64,000 nt of DNA from Lactifluus volemus (lineage: Eukaryota; Basidiomycota; Agaricomycetes; Russulales; Russulaceae): contig WTXI01000080.1 in assembly GCA_022376515.1 (NCBI GenBank), positions 88,492-152,491 of the forward strand, given 5' to 3'. The notes beneath the pieces are model-generated. The model was not told where the DNA came from. It saw nothing but the letters and a program-made list of their open reading frames with translations, and did not search any database. Positions within the stretch are counted from its first letter, which is position 1. Each line of letters starts with the position of its first letter. Below, piece by piece: positions 15,806-27,968 of this stretch. The position numbers were made by a program, and so were the translations under genes.

Positions 15806-18101
15806 TTACGCAGTGACTTCATCTTTGGTTTCTTCCACCGGAGTCACGGTCGCTTCAGCCGTGGATGGCAGAGGAAATTCTTCGGAATCCGAACGCTGGG
15901 CGACGTCCAGGTCTTTCCTTCCCCAGTCCTCATCGATCACAGTGTGCAACTCCAGCTGCCGCATACCGAGGCTGAACAAGAACCCCGCGATCGACATTCC
16001 GAGCACCGCCTGCCAGACAACCTTGAGCGCATTCCCGAACGTGTCGCGCACAACGTCCCTCAACGGTGGGCTCAGTTTTGGAATGATCGGTATTGTCGCG
16101 AATGCAATCTCGAGGCCCTCCGGGAACTGCGCGATGAAGACGCCGGTAGGTTCTTCTTCAGTTCATTCTGCAAAATGGTGCCGCCGACTGTGACACCCCA
16201 GATCTAAATATTCCAAAGTTGTCACTAAGGGGTGGAAGTGGATTGAGAAGGGGAGGGACTTACATAGCCGAAACTCCGCGAGAAGACGCCCAGTGCTATT
16301 GCAGGAGCAGCCTGCGTGACTGGGGTGGAAGCGAGAATAGGGAACATCGTGACAACATAAACGATGCCAACGCCGCCACCAATGGGAAGCTGGAAACCAA
16401 TGGACTTGGCCATACTGCTGTCCGCCCGCAGTGTCGTCAGGAGACCCGCGCCAACGATCACGAGCACCCAGCCAACATATAGCGGAATCACGTATTTACC
16501 TGTCTTCTTGACCACAACGCCTGCCACGAGTGCAAAGAGGCTGATGCCGTAGGACAGTCCGAACTCGTCGATACCAGTCTCTGTGGGAGATCTCTCCTTG
16601 CATGCCTCGAAGAAGACCGGGTACCAATCTGCAAATCACGGTGAAGACACATCCCGGTCAGCCTCAGAGAGCTGCACGTGAAAGTGCTACGTACAACTCA
16701 GGCTGGCGAGCACCATTGATGTTATAAAAGATTGGAAATAACCGCTGACCCCAGTCCAGTTCATGCGAAATAGAATTGGAACCTTGAAAGCAGTTCGATT
16801 GCTAATAAAGGGTTCATGTTTTAGGGAGGACTCACGACTGGTGGCGCGCAAAGGTAGAACTCATAAATGACAAAGATGCTCATCCCAGCGAAACCAATAA
16901 CCAAGGGAGCCAGGACATTGACTGATGACCATGGGAAACGCACGCCTCCCCATGTCAGCCCGATAACGACAGAGGTAATCGACCCAATGATCAGAATATT
17001 TCCACTACCAACGAAAAGGTAAGATCGTCAAGAGGTCGAAGTACCAGAAACCCAATTACATGTACTCACATGATGTCCATTTTATGAAGCTTTTCTCTCA
17101 GAGTTGCAGGTGGCGTTTTCAGATGCATGAAGAGTAAGACCAGAGTTGCATTGAGGGCACATATAGGTAGGTTGAGATCTGGGCAGTTTATTCACAACAC
17201 TGACAGCACAATCGACAGAATCTCACGTACAGAATAACCATCTCCTATGGGAAACGCAGCGAGGTCAGTCAGGAGTCGGGTTGCAAACTGTGAGAGAATG
17301 CCCACCATTGTCCTTGCTGAGCCAATGAGCCACCAATGACTGGACCAACGCCACCCCCAATTGCCCAAGAGCTGCATGGAATCAGTGACATCTGAGGCGA
17401 AAAATGAGTGGGATCACGCACAGTGCCATGAGGCCGCTGTATGTGCCACGCTCTCGAAGCGTGACCAGATCGGACAAGATAATTTGAATCGATGCCGTAA
17501 TTGCTCCTCCCCCCAGCCCCTGTACACCTTCCAGTGCATTTGTGTAGCGACCGTGCGACGGGTAAATAAGACATACCTCTTCCGATAATGAGCATATTCA
17601 TACTCGATGCAGCGCCGCAAATGGTACTTCCGAGTGCGAAGAGGACAAGGGCAATCAGCATGATGGGCCGTCGTCCTATAATCTGATTACGATTCCATTT
17701 ATGCCGATTTATATTTAGAAGTATTCTGCACTCGCGGAGACAGTTCGGGGTCGTACCTGTGCTAGCTCGCCACAAAGAGGGACAAGAGCCGTAGAGCCCA
17801 ACGTATATGCGGAACCAACCCATATGAATTCGTTTCCCTTCAAGTCAAGGACAATTGTTGGCAAGGCTGCCCCAACTCCGACCTACGATATATTTTGTGT
17901 TAAGTTCCAGCGCATGAGTCTCCTCAGGAGAAGACCCACAAATTCTATGGCAGTGATGAGGACCGAAAGTGTGAGGGAGAATATGATGCACCAGAATTTC
18001 CAGTCTTTTGGCACGCCGGGTTGAATGTCTCCGTCGACTGGCTGTGTCTCCACACAGTTGGAGTCTCTGAGAGATGATGGTTTGTGAGACGACGATGACA
18101 T
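15806..18101 (-). pseudogene. MFS transporter copy C (C-terminal frameshift)
   Basis: All eleven exons homologous to copy G are recognisable, from ATG 18101 to the last exon ending near 15806. Motifs include IIGRRPIML, VQGLGGGAITASIQIILSDL, GGGVGPVIGGSLAQ and GLTWGGVRFPW. One base is missing near 16138 (CCGGCGTCTTCATCG versus CCGGCGTCATTCATCG in G). This shifts the frame just after LQNELKKNLPAS and removes the last membrane segment and cytoplasmic tail. The product would be a truncated transporter lacking TM13-14. It is closest in sequence to G and B by eye. Confidence 0.8.
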
Positions 18102-20860
18102 GAAAAGAGAGGGTGAATTGGTGGGAAGTCACGAAAACGAAGAGAAGACATTGAAAAGGAGGGCACTGATATCTAAGATTTGAGGGCGAGGCGATTGCAC
18201 GACGATACGAGGGTCGGGTAGAATGAGAGGGAGGATGATCAGTGATGCGAAAGATTGACCACGCGGAAATCGATGACAGGGTCCAGTGAGGTGTACTGGG
18301 ATGTTTGTGCACTCAACTGCACGCCGACAACGAGTATACGCATGTTGCGTGGTCGCGCCGCGGGCGCCGCCGGCTTGAAGTAGTCGACAGGTTGTAATCG
18401 TCATCAGGGAAAACTCCAAGCGGTCAGTCCATCTATTTTAGCACTAACCTTCTAATCGCGTTCTGACCTGTCAAAAAATGCGGTAAGACCCACTAAATAG
18501 TATAAGTTCTAAAGCCCAGTTAGCGAGTATCACATTAGATCTAAACCATCTCTGAGTATGGCTTCTGTATCAGACCCTTTACTCTTCAGATTGACCCACC
18601 TTTTGGTTCATGCCAAATATAGTGTCTCACTTTCCACACGCAATTCTGCTTATTGTGCTCGGAGTTTGGCACATTGAGAGCCCGACCACAGTTGACAGCA
18701 GGTCGACATGTCGCGTGGCACGGTTGGTGTGAATAATATTGCCGCGGCTCTTGACGCCACTGAGCCGATGGAGCCGAAATGAGCGTAGCCGAGCTGGATG
18801 GTGATATCGTCGTGGCTCCACATGGCTCGCTCGGGCTCTGAGCCCCTCGAGCTTCGGCTTGCCTTCTGAGACAGCCACGGGTGCGAGGTGGGACTAAGGG
18901 GAGGGGGTCTCGATTTGGTGAACGAAAAAGTGTGAATGAGAAAATCAACTTCAATGACATAGTATTGTTGGTGTTGAGTGCAAGGTGTATTTATGACTGC
19001 ATAGTTGGGGTTATTTTACAGTGGGACCATAGCCCAGTTCCCTATTATGTGTGTGTGATGTGTGTGTTGCCAATGGGTATCTGTGAGCGCATGTAAAAGT
19101 TATTTGGAGGGGTTTCTCCGTGGGGGGGCGTTGGGGTCTCTGTGGGTGAGCACACTGCTTAGTTCAACCTTGCCTGCACCAGAGCGTAGGATGAGCCCAA
19201 CCGCGGTGGTGGTTCGGTTTAAAGGTCCCATGCTTTATCTACTTAGGGTGTGTGTGTTGCATGCTTTTGCACTTAGGCAGGTGGGCCAGGTGGCTCATTG
19301 GTCATGAGTTGGTGTATGCGTGTCAGCAGCTGCTGACGGGGAACCCTTGCCTGGTGTGGGGAAAATTCGCCTCTAGTTGTGGTTCGAGTTCAGGGGCCCG
19401 CAGTTTACCAAGAGATTAAGTGAAAGGGCAGCTGCAAGTGAATTCACGTCAAGAGCGCCCAGCCGCCTCTCATTGCCGAGTTGAGCGTTATGATGTTCGG
19501 CCGATATCCGAGTCACCGCTCACCAACTGGACTACCGCAGCTGATCCACGTCACATCCGAGTCAGGTCTGTTTGCGCAGAACCAATACTAGTACCAGCGA
19601 GTACCTTAGCGCATCACTGGAATCGGAGAACCTGGGAACAGGGCCCGAAAGCTGCAAGGGAATTTATGGACTGGTGGTAGCAGTAGCCTTGACCCAAAGC
19701 ACCGGATAACGAGATGCGAGTTTTAGGAAGTGGCAACCAGATGATTGGTCGAAGGAGTTTCTCCTAGGTTGGTAGCCTCATTTACCGCCTATTGCTTCTT
19801 TCTCAGCGTTCTCCCCTAAGTTCGGCTCTGGGGCTCAACGATTTTGGCTTTCGAAAGGAGACGTCTGCAGATCTTAACTCAGTTAGTACTGGACCTTTTA
19901 GATTTATATATATATCTACGCTACGAGGCAGGTAGTGTTGCCACGGCCTGGTGCAATCTAGTCAACTTTAGCTGACAACTCGGACCCAACTCTGAAAATC
20001 GAGTTACGCACAGGAGCACACCGGTGTAGGTCAACCGCCCTATACTCGATTTCATGCACACTACCAATCAAGCAGTTCCTTTAGTCAGCCAAAGAGATGC
20101 AGCCTCAAGAAACCAAATCAAATTCTCTCACTTATGAAGGTACTTCAAAACCTGGAGGCTCGTTTGGTACACGAGGTTCTTCGTTGCAGTGGTAAGAGCA
20201 TTGGACGATTAAGTTCGTTGACTGCCAAATAGGGCCCTGGGCGCATACATTAACAAACAATTATTTCAGCTCCCACCACGTGATCAACTCCTGGTGTCTC
20301 CATCGCGACGATTAGATCAAACGTCGCAACGATGTCGTTTGGTGAATGCCCTTCGTTGCATACCCTTGCCTCTTTCGTCTTGCACGCTCTTTTCCCCAAC
20401 TCACCTGCGCGCCCGCTGGAGCGCACACACCTGCGACTGAGCATGCTCTGGAGATACCGAAGAGGACAGTAAAACAAAGCAGTGAGCGAGAAAGGACGGA
20501 ATGAGGCTGAGCCAAAGATGGATGTAAGGTCAGCGAAGTTCGTGCACCCTCATCGATTCTCGTCCTGCTTTCGCTCGCCTCATTCTACCATTCTCGTCCG
20601 TTCTCACTATTCTCTTCGATCGTCTCGCAATTCTTGGATTACTCCTTGCAGCCTTTTGCCCACACTCATGTTATCTTTGTTCTTGTGGCTGCTACTACGC
20701 GCTTCGTTCCTCTCGATTTCTGGTTGGCCTAGACTGCACCTGCTACTGTCTTCCCTCTGCCGTTTCAACCCTGCATTGTGTGCTGCCCCTCACGCACATA
20801 TTGACCTCAAATTTTTGACTTCTACTTTCCTTTAAGGAAATCCTATGAAGCATTCTACGC
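18102..20860. other. Intergenic with duplicated promoter-type blocks
   Basis: The proximal region upstream of C (18102-18240) carries the conserved string GAAGTCACGAAAACGAAGAG. Around 18500-18560 (AAGACCCACTAAATAG, AAAGCCCAGTTAGCGAG) is the paralog of sequence at 27610-27690 and 29750, and it contains the empty site for the mariner-type MITE. The stretch 19420-20370 (GGGCAGCTGCAAGTG, CCGATATCCGAGTC, CCCACCACGTGATCAAC) is duplicated at 24300-24710 upstream of E. I can support no gene. Confidence 0.5.
19280..19395 (+). repeat. tRNA-like promoter elements (possible SINE head)
   Basis: GGTGGCTCATTGGTCATGAG resembles a Pol III A box, and about 80 bases on GTGGTTCGAGTTCAGG resembles a B box. A weaker related unit (CCTTGCCTGCACC ... 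GGTGGTTCGGTTTAAAGGTC) precedes it at 19165-19235. The arms do not fold as a tRNA. A degraded tRNA-derived SINE is possible, at low confidence. Confidence 0.25.
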
Positions 20861-21060
20861 AGCCTCGACACTTTTTATGTTACTCAATTTTCAGTCTTGT
20901 GTCTCAATCTCACGTCCCGTAACCGACACACCTGCACCTTCTTGCCTAACGTGTTCATCTCATCGGCACAGCCCTCGCCCGTCGCTTCTCTTCTGCTCTT
21001 CGCTCTTCTCTTGCTTACTCGAAGTGAACTCGTGGATGCCCCCCGATCCTCGCACTGGCA

Positions 21061-21220
21061 GGTATTTCTCTTTTTCAGCGGTTCCTCGAAACATGCAAAG
21101 GAGCAAGGGTGAGAGCCCTGGCGATGCGCAGGGTAGCGATAGCGATTTAGAGGAGGCGAGGATTGGTGACTTTGAAACTGACGCGGCCCACCAGCCCGGT
21201 GTCGATGTTGCCTTGCCTTG
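21061..21220. repeat. Duplicated block X (copy at 35007-35170)
   Basis: TTTTTCAGCGGTTCCTCGAAAC, AAGGAGCAAGG(G)TGAGAGCCC and GCCCGGTGTCGATG in this block reappear with changes at 35007-35170 (TTTTTTTCAGCAGTTCCTCG, GCCCGGCGTTGTCTGG). In both places the block lies on the low-coordinate side of MFS-derived sequence. Confidence 0.7.
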
Positions 21221-21224
21221 AATG

Positions 21225-21600
21225 AAGATGCATGTGCAGATGACAATGAGTACCCAGCCAACATATGTTGGAATCATGTATTTTCCTGTCTTCATAACCG
21301 CGACAGCTGCCACGATCGCGATTAAGCTGGTGCTGTATGACAGCCCGAACAAGTTATCAAGTGTCTCCTTGCACGCCTGCTTCGAAGAAGACTGCGTACC
21401 AATCTGATAGTTGCGGGTTTGCGGTGGAGACACCAGTCAGTGGCCGAGAACTTCCGACACGTGGAATTTTGTCGTACGACTCAAGCTCGCCAGAATCACA
21501 GCCATTATAATTTTTTGGAAATAACCGCTGGCGACGCTCCATCGAATCTTCCAATGGTGGGAGATGTCCCACGCGACCGCCCCTCGCACCAGCCAGTGAT
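21225..21600 (-). pseudogene. MFS fragment D (internal exons only)
   Basis: Minus-strand pieces match two exons of the array transporters: ASGYFQKIIMAVILASLS (end of exon 9, about 21540-21480) and FGLSYSTSLIAIVAAVAVMKTGKYMIPTYVGWV (exon 10 start, about 21400-21240). At about 21225 MFS similarity stops abruptly at VGWVLIVI and switches to duplicated block X. Neither the N-terminal nor the C-terminal exons are present. This is a truncated relic immediately downstream of copy E. Confidence 0.85.
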
Positions 21601-21800
21601 TCGTAAATATGAGCTCTATCACCACTCTCCCTGTACGGGTACAACATGCTCACAATGATGATCAGAGAAAAACAAACAGCTATTTAGGTATATATACATA
21701 AATAATAATAATAAAAACACGCCGTCGAAGCGTATTTTGAAGGGGAGGTTGGTCCACCTCATATAATGAAACTTTAGTATCGTGTGTGTTGTCTCAGACT

Positions 21801-24093
21801 TCACTTGGTCCATGGTCTACACTGCCCGTCACTCCACTCAAGTCCGTACTCCGCCGCGGCAACTTCAAACCCAATGGCAGGGTGACGTCGCCCTTCCCCA
21901 GTCCTCGTCAATTTCTGAGTGCAACTCCAGTTGCCGCATACCGAGACTGAATAAGAATCCCACAATCGCGATCCCGAGTAGCGCTGCCAAACCACCTTGA
22001 GCGCCTCCGCGAACGTGTTGCGCACCTCATCCCTCAACGATGAGCTCAGTGTTGGAATGATCGGTATCGACGAAAATGCGATGTTTACGCCCTGCGGAAA
22101 CTGCGCGATGAACGACGCAGGTAGGTTCGTCTTCAGCTCATTCTGCAAAATGGCACCGCCGATCGTGACACCCCAGATCTAGCCATTGGAAAGTTGTCAC
22201 TAAGTCGGAAGGGTAGAAACGTGGATGGAAAGGGAAGGACTCACATAGCCCAGGTTCCGCGAGAAGACCTGGAGAGCCATAGCGGGAGCGGTCTGCGTAA
22301 CTGGGATGGACGCGAGGATAGGGAACATAGAAATGACATAAATGATGCCAACGCCACTACCGATGACAAGCTGGAAGCCGATAGACTTGGCCATACTGCT
22401 GTCCGCGTGCAGTGTCGTCAGGAGACCCGCGCCGAGGACCGTGAGCTCCCAGCCAAAGTAAGTCGGAATCGTGTAGTTGCCTGACTTCTTCACCAGGACG
22501 CCTGCCACGATGGCGAAGAGGCTGATGCTGTATGATAGCCCGAACAAGGAGATACCAGCTGTGGTGGGAGGTGTCCCCTTACATGCTTCAAAGAAGACCG
22601 GGTACCAATCTGCCAGATTCGGTGGAGACGCATCCAAGTCAGCGCCGAGAGGTTCCGATACGTTGATTTCTTACGTACAAGTCAAGCTCGCCATCACCAT
22701 GGCCATCACAAATATTTGGAGATAACCACTGGTGCCAGTCCAGTCCAGGCGCATTAAAATTGGAACCTTGAAAGCAGTTCAATTGGTAAATAATGGTTTC
22801 ATCTCTTGGAAAGAACTCACGACAGGCGGTTTGCAAAAGTAGAATTCATAGATAACAAAGAGGCTCAGCCCCACGAAACCAAAAATCAGGGGCATCAAGA
22901 CATGGACAGATGTCCATGGAAAACGCACGCCTCCCCACGTCAGCCCGATAACGACAGAGGTAATTGATCCCATAATCAGAATAGTTCCTCTACAAAACGT
23001 AAGATCGCCTGGAGGCCAGGGAACTAGCAATCCTAATTCCATGTACTCACATAAAATCTAATTTACTGAGCCTTTCTCTCAGAGTGGCAGGTGGCGTTCT
23101 GAGACGCAAGAAGAGTAAGACTAGACTTGCGGTTAGGCCACATATTGGTAGGTTGAGATCTAGGTGCATTATTCACGACACTGACCACACGATTGACAGA
23201 ATTCAACCTACAGAATATCCACCTCCTACGGAAAACGTAGCAAAGATTGATGAGGACTGGTGAGTTGGTTGCCAATAAGACACTCACCATTGTCCTCGCT
23301 GAGTAAATGCCCCACCAATGACTGGACCAACACCACCACCGACTGCCCAAGCGCTGCCTGACATCAGTAACGTCCGAGGCACCCAATGAGGAGGGTCACC
23401 CACAGTGACATGAGGCCGCTGAAGGTGCCACGCTCTCGAAGCGGGACCAGATCAGACAATAAAATTTGTACCGAAGATGTAATTGCTCCTGCTCCCAGTC
23501 CCTGTACAGCTTTCAAGTGGACTGCCTGAGTGGGTGCACGGCCGTGTGGGGGGACAAGACATACCTCTTCCAGCAATGAGCGTATTCATACTCGATGCAG
23601 TGGCGCAAATGGTGCTTCCAAGTGCGAAGAGGATCAGCGCAGTAAGCATGATAGGCCGTCGTCCAATAATCTAATTTCGATGTAGGTTTGTGTTTTGCAC
23701 TGGAGGAGAGGATTCATGATCGTACCTGGGATAGCCCGCCATAAAGAGGGACAGGGGCTGTTGAGCCCAATGCATATGCGGAACCAACCCACACAAACTG
23801 CTCTCCCTCCAGTTCACGAACAATTGTTGGCAGGGCTGCAACAATCGAGGTCTACGATATGTTTTGTGTAAGATGGGCACATCTCCTCTATGGAAGAGAC
23901 GACTCACAAATTCTGTGGCAGTGAGGATGACAGAGAGTGCGAGTGAGAATATGATGCACCAGAACTTCCAGTCTTTGGGCACGTCGTGATGAGTGTCTTC
24001 GTCGACTGCCTGCGTCGCGAAGTTAGATTCTTTGGAGGTTGATAAGCGAGAAGATGACGTCGTCGTGGAGCGAGAGGTGACACGAGTGTTCAT
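21801..24093 (-). pseudogene. MFS transporter copy E (late frameshift)
   Basis: The ATG at 24093 starts exon 1 (MNTRVTSRS... ending LTATEF). All exons found in G follow, with motifs IIGRRPIML, VQGLGAGAITSSVQILLSDL, GGGVGPVIGG, GLTWGGVRFPWTS and GKYT/YFGW. It is the most divergent full-length copy (VLKKSGNYTIPTYFGWELTVLG, PLYGGLSQ). In the last exon one base is missing near 21983, where the frame would otherwise read WQ-ALLGIAIVGFLFSLGM. The final membrane segment and tail are therefore lost. Up to that point about 530 residues are open, so partial function is conceivable. Confidence 0.8.
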
Positions 24094-24930
24094 GTGGTCT
24101 GAGAAGCTATAACAACAAAAAAAGAATACAGGGCAAAGAATGCGGAACAGGACAGCGTGAGGGTACGATGCTAGCAGCTATATCAGGCAGGGAGAAGCAC
24201 ATATATACAGAGAAGGAAGGCCCAAGGGTTCGGGTGTCAACATGTCAACGACAACGCAAGTCAGACGTCTCATCCACAGCCCCAGGCCTCCCATGAGATT
24301 GAGTCCGAGGGCAGCTGCAAGTGTATTCGCGTCAAGCACACCGGGCGCCTCTCATATCCGAGTACAGCATTCAGAGTACAGCGTTAGGATGTTCGTCCGA
24401 TATCCGAGTCGCCGCTCCACCCAATGGAACCACTGGCAGCTCATCCGCGTGACATCAGGTCTGTTTACGCAATAGTACCAGTGGATGCCTTAGAGTGCCC
24501 TTGCATAATATCTCCGAGTACCAGAAGCACTGGAATTGGAGAACCTGCGATTCAGGCCAATTCAGGGCTCGAGCGGTGCAAAGGCAATTTGGACGTTCGT
24601 ATTACGTATCGCTCCCACCACGTGATCAACGGGGTCGCGGCCTCCTCGGATTATTGCGACGACTCGTCGGACGTCTTTTGATGGAATGCCCTTAGATACC
24701 CTTGCTATGATACGATCTTTCCTACATTTTGCCAGTGGTCTTTTCGACTCAATCTCGCGCTCGTTATTATCTGTACTGTTATAGCACTATCGATGCAAAG
24801 CTGTGTCTAATGTTACAACCATCCATTGCCTTCCTGTTTCTCTCTTTCTGAGTCGCTGACTTAAAATAAGCGAATGCTGCAGAAGCGAATTATGTATGTT
24901 TAATATTGGTGCCAAATGCTGGGCTGTGGG
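24094..24930. other. MFS E upstream region and F 3' flank
   Basis: The stretch 24300-24710 is a diverged copy of 19420-20370. The stretch 24780-24830 (AGCACTATCGATGCAAAGCTG) is duplicated at 35408-35440 beyond H, which marks F and H as products of one larger duplication. CCACCACGTGATCAAC (about 24617) retains a CACGTG palindrome also seen near 20275. No gene is supportable here. Confidence 0.55.
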
Positions 24931-27227
24931 TTACGCCTCAGACTTGGTCTCTGACACTCTCTTCGTGCTCGTGCTCTGCCGTAACAAATCCGCTGCCGAG
25001 TCCGGTCCCTGTGCGACGTCGCTCCTTCCCCAGTCCTCATCTATCTCTGTATGCAACTTCAACTGCCGCATACCAAGACTAAACAAGAAGCCCGCGATCG
25101 AGATCCCGAGCACCGTCTGCCAGACCACCTTAAGCGCCTCCCCGAACGTGTTTCTCACCTCGTTCCTCAATGACGAGTTCAGCGTCGGAATCACCGGGAT
25201 CGTCGCATACGCAATCTCAACTCCCTGCGGGAACTGCGCGATGAACGACGCAGGGAGGTTTTTCTTCAGCTCATTCTGCAAAATGGCGCCGCCGACGGTG
25301 ACACCCCAGATCTAGCATTTGCGATAAGTTGATAGTTTAAGCTGTGAAGAGGAAGACATTGGTAAGGAGGACTCACATAACCGAAGTTCCGGGAGAAGGT
25401 GCAGAGAGCTAATGCAGGAGCGGTCTGGGTGACTGGGATGGACGCGAGGATAGGGAATAGAGATACAACATAAATGATGCCAACAGCGCCACCGATGACA
25501 AGCTGGAACCCGACAGCCTTGGCCATACTGCTATCTGCCCGCAGTGTCGTCAGGATACCAGCGCCGACGACCATGAGTACCCAGCCAACATATGTCGGAA
25601 TTATGTATTTGCCTGTCTTCTTGACCGCGACGCCTGCCACGATCGCGATTAAGCTGATGCTGTACGACAGCCCAAACAAGTCGATACCAGCTCCGGTGGG
25701 AGATTTCTCCTTGCATGCTTCGAAGAAGACGGCGTACCAATCTACCAGTTGCGAGTTTGCGGTGGAGGCACAAGTCAGTGGCCGCGAGCTTACGACACGT
25801 GGAATTTTGACGTACAACTCAAGCTCGCCAGAACCACAGCCATTATAAAATTTTGCAAATAACCGCTGGCGCCAGTCCATTCCAGACGAAATAGAATTGG
25901 AACCTCGAAAGTAGTTAAATTAGTAAATAATCGATTCATGTCTTGGGGAAATAACTCACGACAGGCGGTTTACAAAAGTAGAACTCATAGATGACGAAAA
26001 GGCTCAGTCCCACAAAACCAACAATCAGGGGCACCATGACATGGGAAGATGACCATGGATAACGCACACCTCCCCACGTCAGCCCGATAACGACGGAGGT
26101 AATGGATCCTGTGATCAGAATATTTCCACTGGCAGCAAAGGTAAGATCGCCTGGGCTGTGGGCTGTAGCATTCCGAAGCCCATGTACTTACATGAAATCC
26201 ATTTTACTGAGCTTCTCTCTCAGAGTCGCAGGTGGGGTTTTGAGACGCAAGAAGAGTATGACGAGAGTTGCGTTGAAGGCACATATGGGTAGGTTGAGAT
26301 CTGGGCGCTTCATTTACGACACTGACAAGTGCCATTAATGAATTCAACCTACAGAATAGCCATCTCCTATGGGGAGGGTTGAAATTTTAATGTCTGCTAA
26401 GAGTCGGGTTGTGAATGAGACGCTTACCATCGTCCTTGCTGAGCCAATGACCCACCAATGACTGGACCAACGCCACCTCCGATTGCCCAAGAGCTGTTTG
26501 GCATCAGTAACGTTCGAGGCGCAAAAACATGCATATGGAAGCACGCACATTGCCATGAGGCCAGTGAACGTGCCACGCTCCCTGAGCGTGACCAGATCAG
26601 ATAACATAATTTGCATTGACGCTGTAATTGCTCCTGCCCCCAAGCCCTGTATGGCTTTCGGGTCGAATATTTCAGTATGTGCGCGGCTGTTTGGAGAAAT
26701 ACAAGTCGTACTTCTTCCAGCAATGAGCATATTCATACTCGATGCAGCACCAGAAATGGTGCTTCCGAGCGCGAAGAGGAAGAGCGCAGTCAGCATGATG
26801 GGCCGTCGTCCTATTATCTGATTATGGTGTGGATTTATTGAGATGTGTGTTGCACAGGCGGGGAGAGGATTGGTCGTACTTGTGTCAAGCCGCCACAAAA
26901 CGGGACAAGAGCTGTAGAGCCCAGTGCATATGCGGAACCGACCCATATGAATTGCTCTCCCTTCAATTCATGGACAATTGTTGGCAGGGCTGCCCCAATT
27001 GCGGTCTACGATATATTTTGTGTTAGGTGCATGCGTCCCCTCAGGAGAAGACCCACGAATTCTACGGCAGTGAGGAGGACCGAAAGTGCGAGGGAGAACA
27101 TGATGCACCAAAATTTCCAGTCTTTTGGCACATCACGGTGAATGTTCCCGTCGACCGTCTCCGTCGCCGCGAAGTTGGAGTCTCTGGGGGATGATGGGTT
27201 GTGACCTTTGTGAGACGACGATTCCAT
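24931..27227 (-). CDS. MFS transporter copy F, DHA2-like (intact)
   Basis: Spliced across eleven exons from ATG 27227 to the stop at 24931, with all junctions GT..AG. Predicted polytopic plasma-membrane efflux transporter. TM1 includes LTAVEF|TAIGAALPTIV. Motif A is GGLTQ|IIGRRPIML. Motif C, diagnostic of drug:H+ antiporters, is GGGVGPVIGGSLAQ, and VIGLTWGGVRYPW lies in the TM7-8 area. The final exon encodes VVWQTVLGISIAGFLFSLGM plus a hydrophilic tail. Known DHA2 members with 14 TM segments export toxins, drugs or secondary metabolites with proton antiport; the substrate here is unknown. It is nearly identical to H over long stretches, and no frame disruption is visible. The upstream 27228-27330 shares the conserved array promoter string. 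Confidence 0.85.
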
Positions 27228-27687
27228 GAGGTGAGAGGCGAAATCAGATGGAAGTCACAGAAACGAAGAGAAAAAAAAGATATTGAACAGGAGGGCCCTG
27301 CATCTGATATTTGAGGGGTGAGGCGATCGCTGGCGCCTACTTGGACTTGGGTAGAACAAGAGGGAGATGAGTCAAGCGAAAGAGGGTCCATGCGGAAATC
27401 AATGAAACCGCCCAATGAGATGTGCGGGGAACTCTGGTCAAGAGTGTATATGGGCTCAACTGCCCTTCAGGACCAAGCAGCGTGCGTGTACCCATTGCCG
27501 GCGGAGAAAGAGTTGACGCGTAGTCAACGTGATCGGGGAAATCCTCGAGTGCCAAGTCCGTCTAACCTTCTAATGGCCTTCCACAAAGTGTGATAAAGTG
27601 CGGGAAAGCCGCGGGTAAGACCCACTGGCACTAACTAGTTTTAGACCTAAAGCCTAAAGCCCAGCTAGCGAGTGTCATTTCAATTTA

Positions 27688-27968
27688 CAGCCCTTTCGGA
27701 AAGTAATAGGAATTTATTTTTTTCCCACAACGTGAATAGTAGTAAATTTCCTTTTTGAGGACAACCATCAGTTGCTGGTTATTGCTCACCACTCGAAAAT
27801 CTATGGGAAATCGTTGGATCAGTGCCAACCTCAACTAAAGATGACTGTAGAGAGTAAAGAGGGATGTAACGTTGAGTTGCGTTGAACTGCCCATCCAAAA
27901 AAGGAAATATACAATTTGACATGTGGAAAAAAAAAACTCGTGATTCTCATTACTTTCCGAAAGGGCTG
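27688..27968. mobile_element. Tc1/mariner-type MITE, 281 bp
   Basis: Perfect 20-bp terminal inverted repeats begin CAGCCCTTTCGGAAAGTAAT (27688-27707) and end with the complement at 27949-27968. Both ends are flanked by TA (27686-27687 and 27969-27970), the target duplication of Tc1/mariner elements, and the CAG...GAAAGTA terminus is typical of that superfamily. The interior (241 bp) has no transposase frame, so it is non-autonomous. The paralogous block at 18523-18556 (TAGCGAGTATCACATTAGAT, then CTAAACCATCTCTGAG) lacks the element and keeps a single TA, giving a likely pre-insertion site. Confidence 0.85.

Noticed and set aside
20170..20235. tRNA-like stretch GCAGTGGTAAGAGCATTGGAC
   Set aside because: Resembles a D arm and anticodon stem start, but no T arm or acceptor pairing follows.
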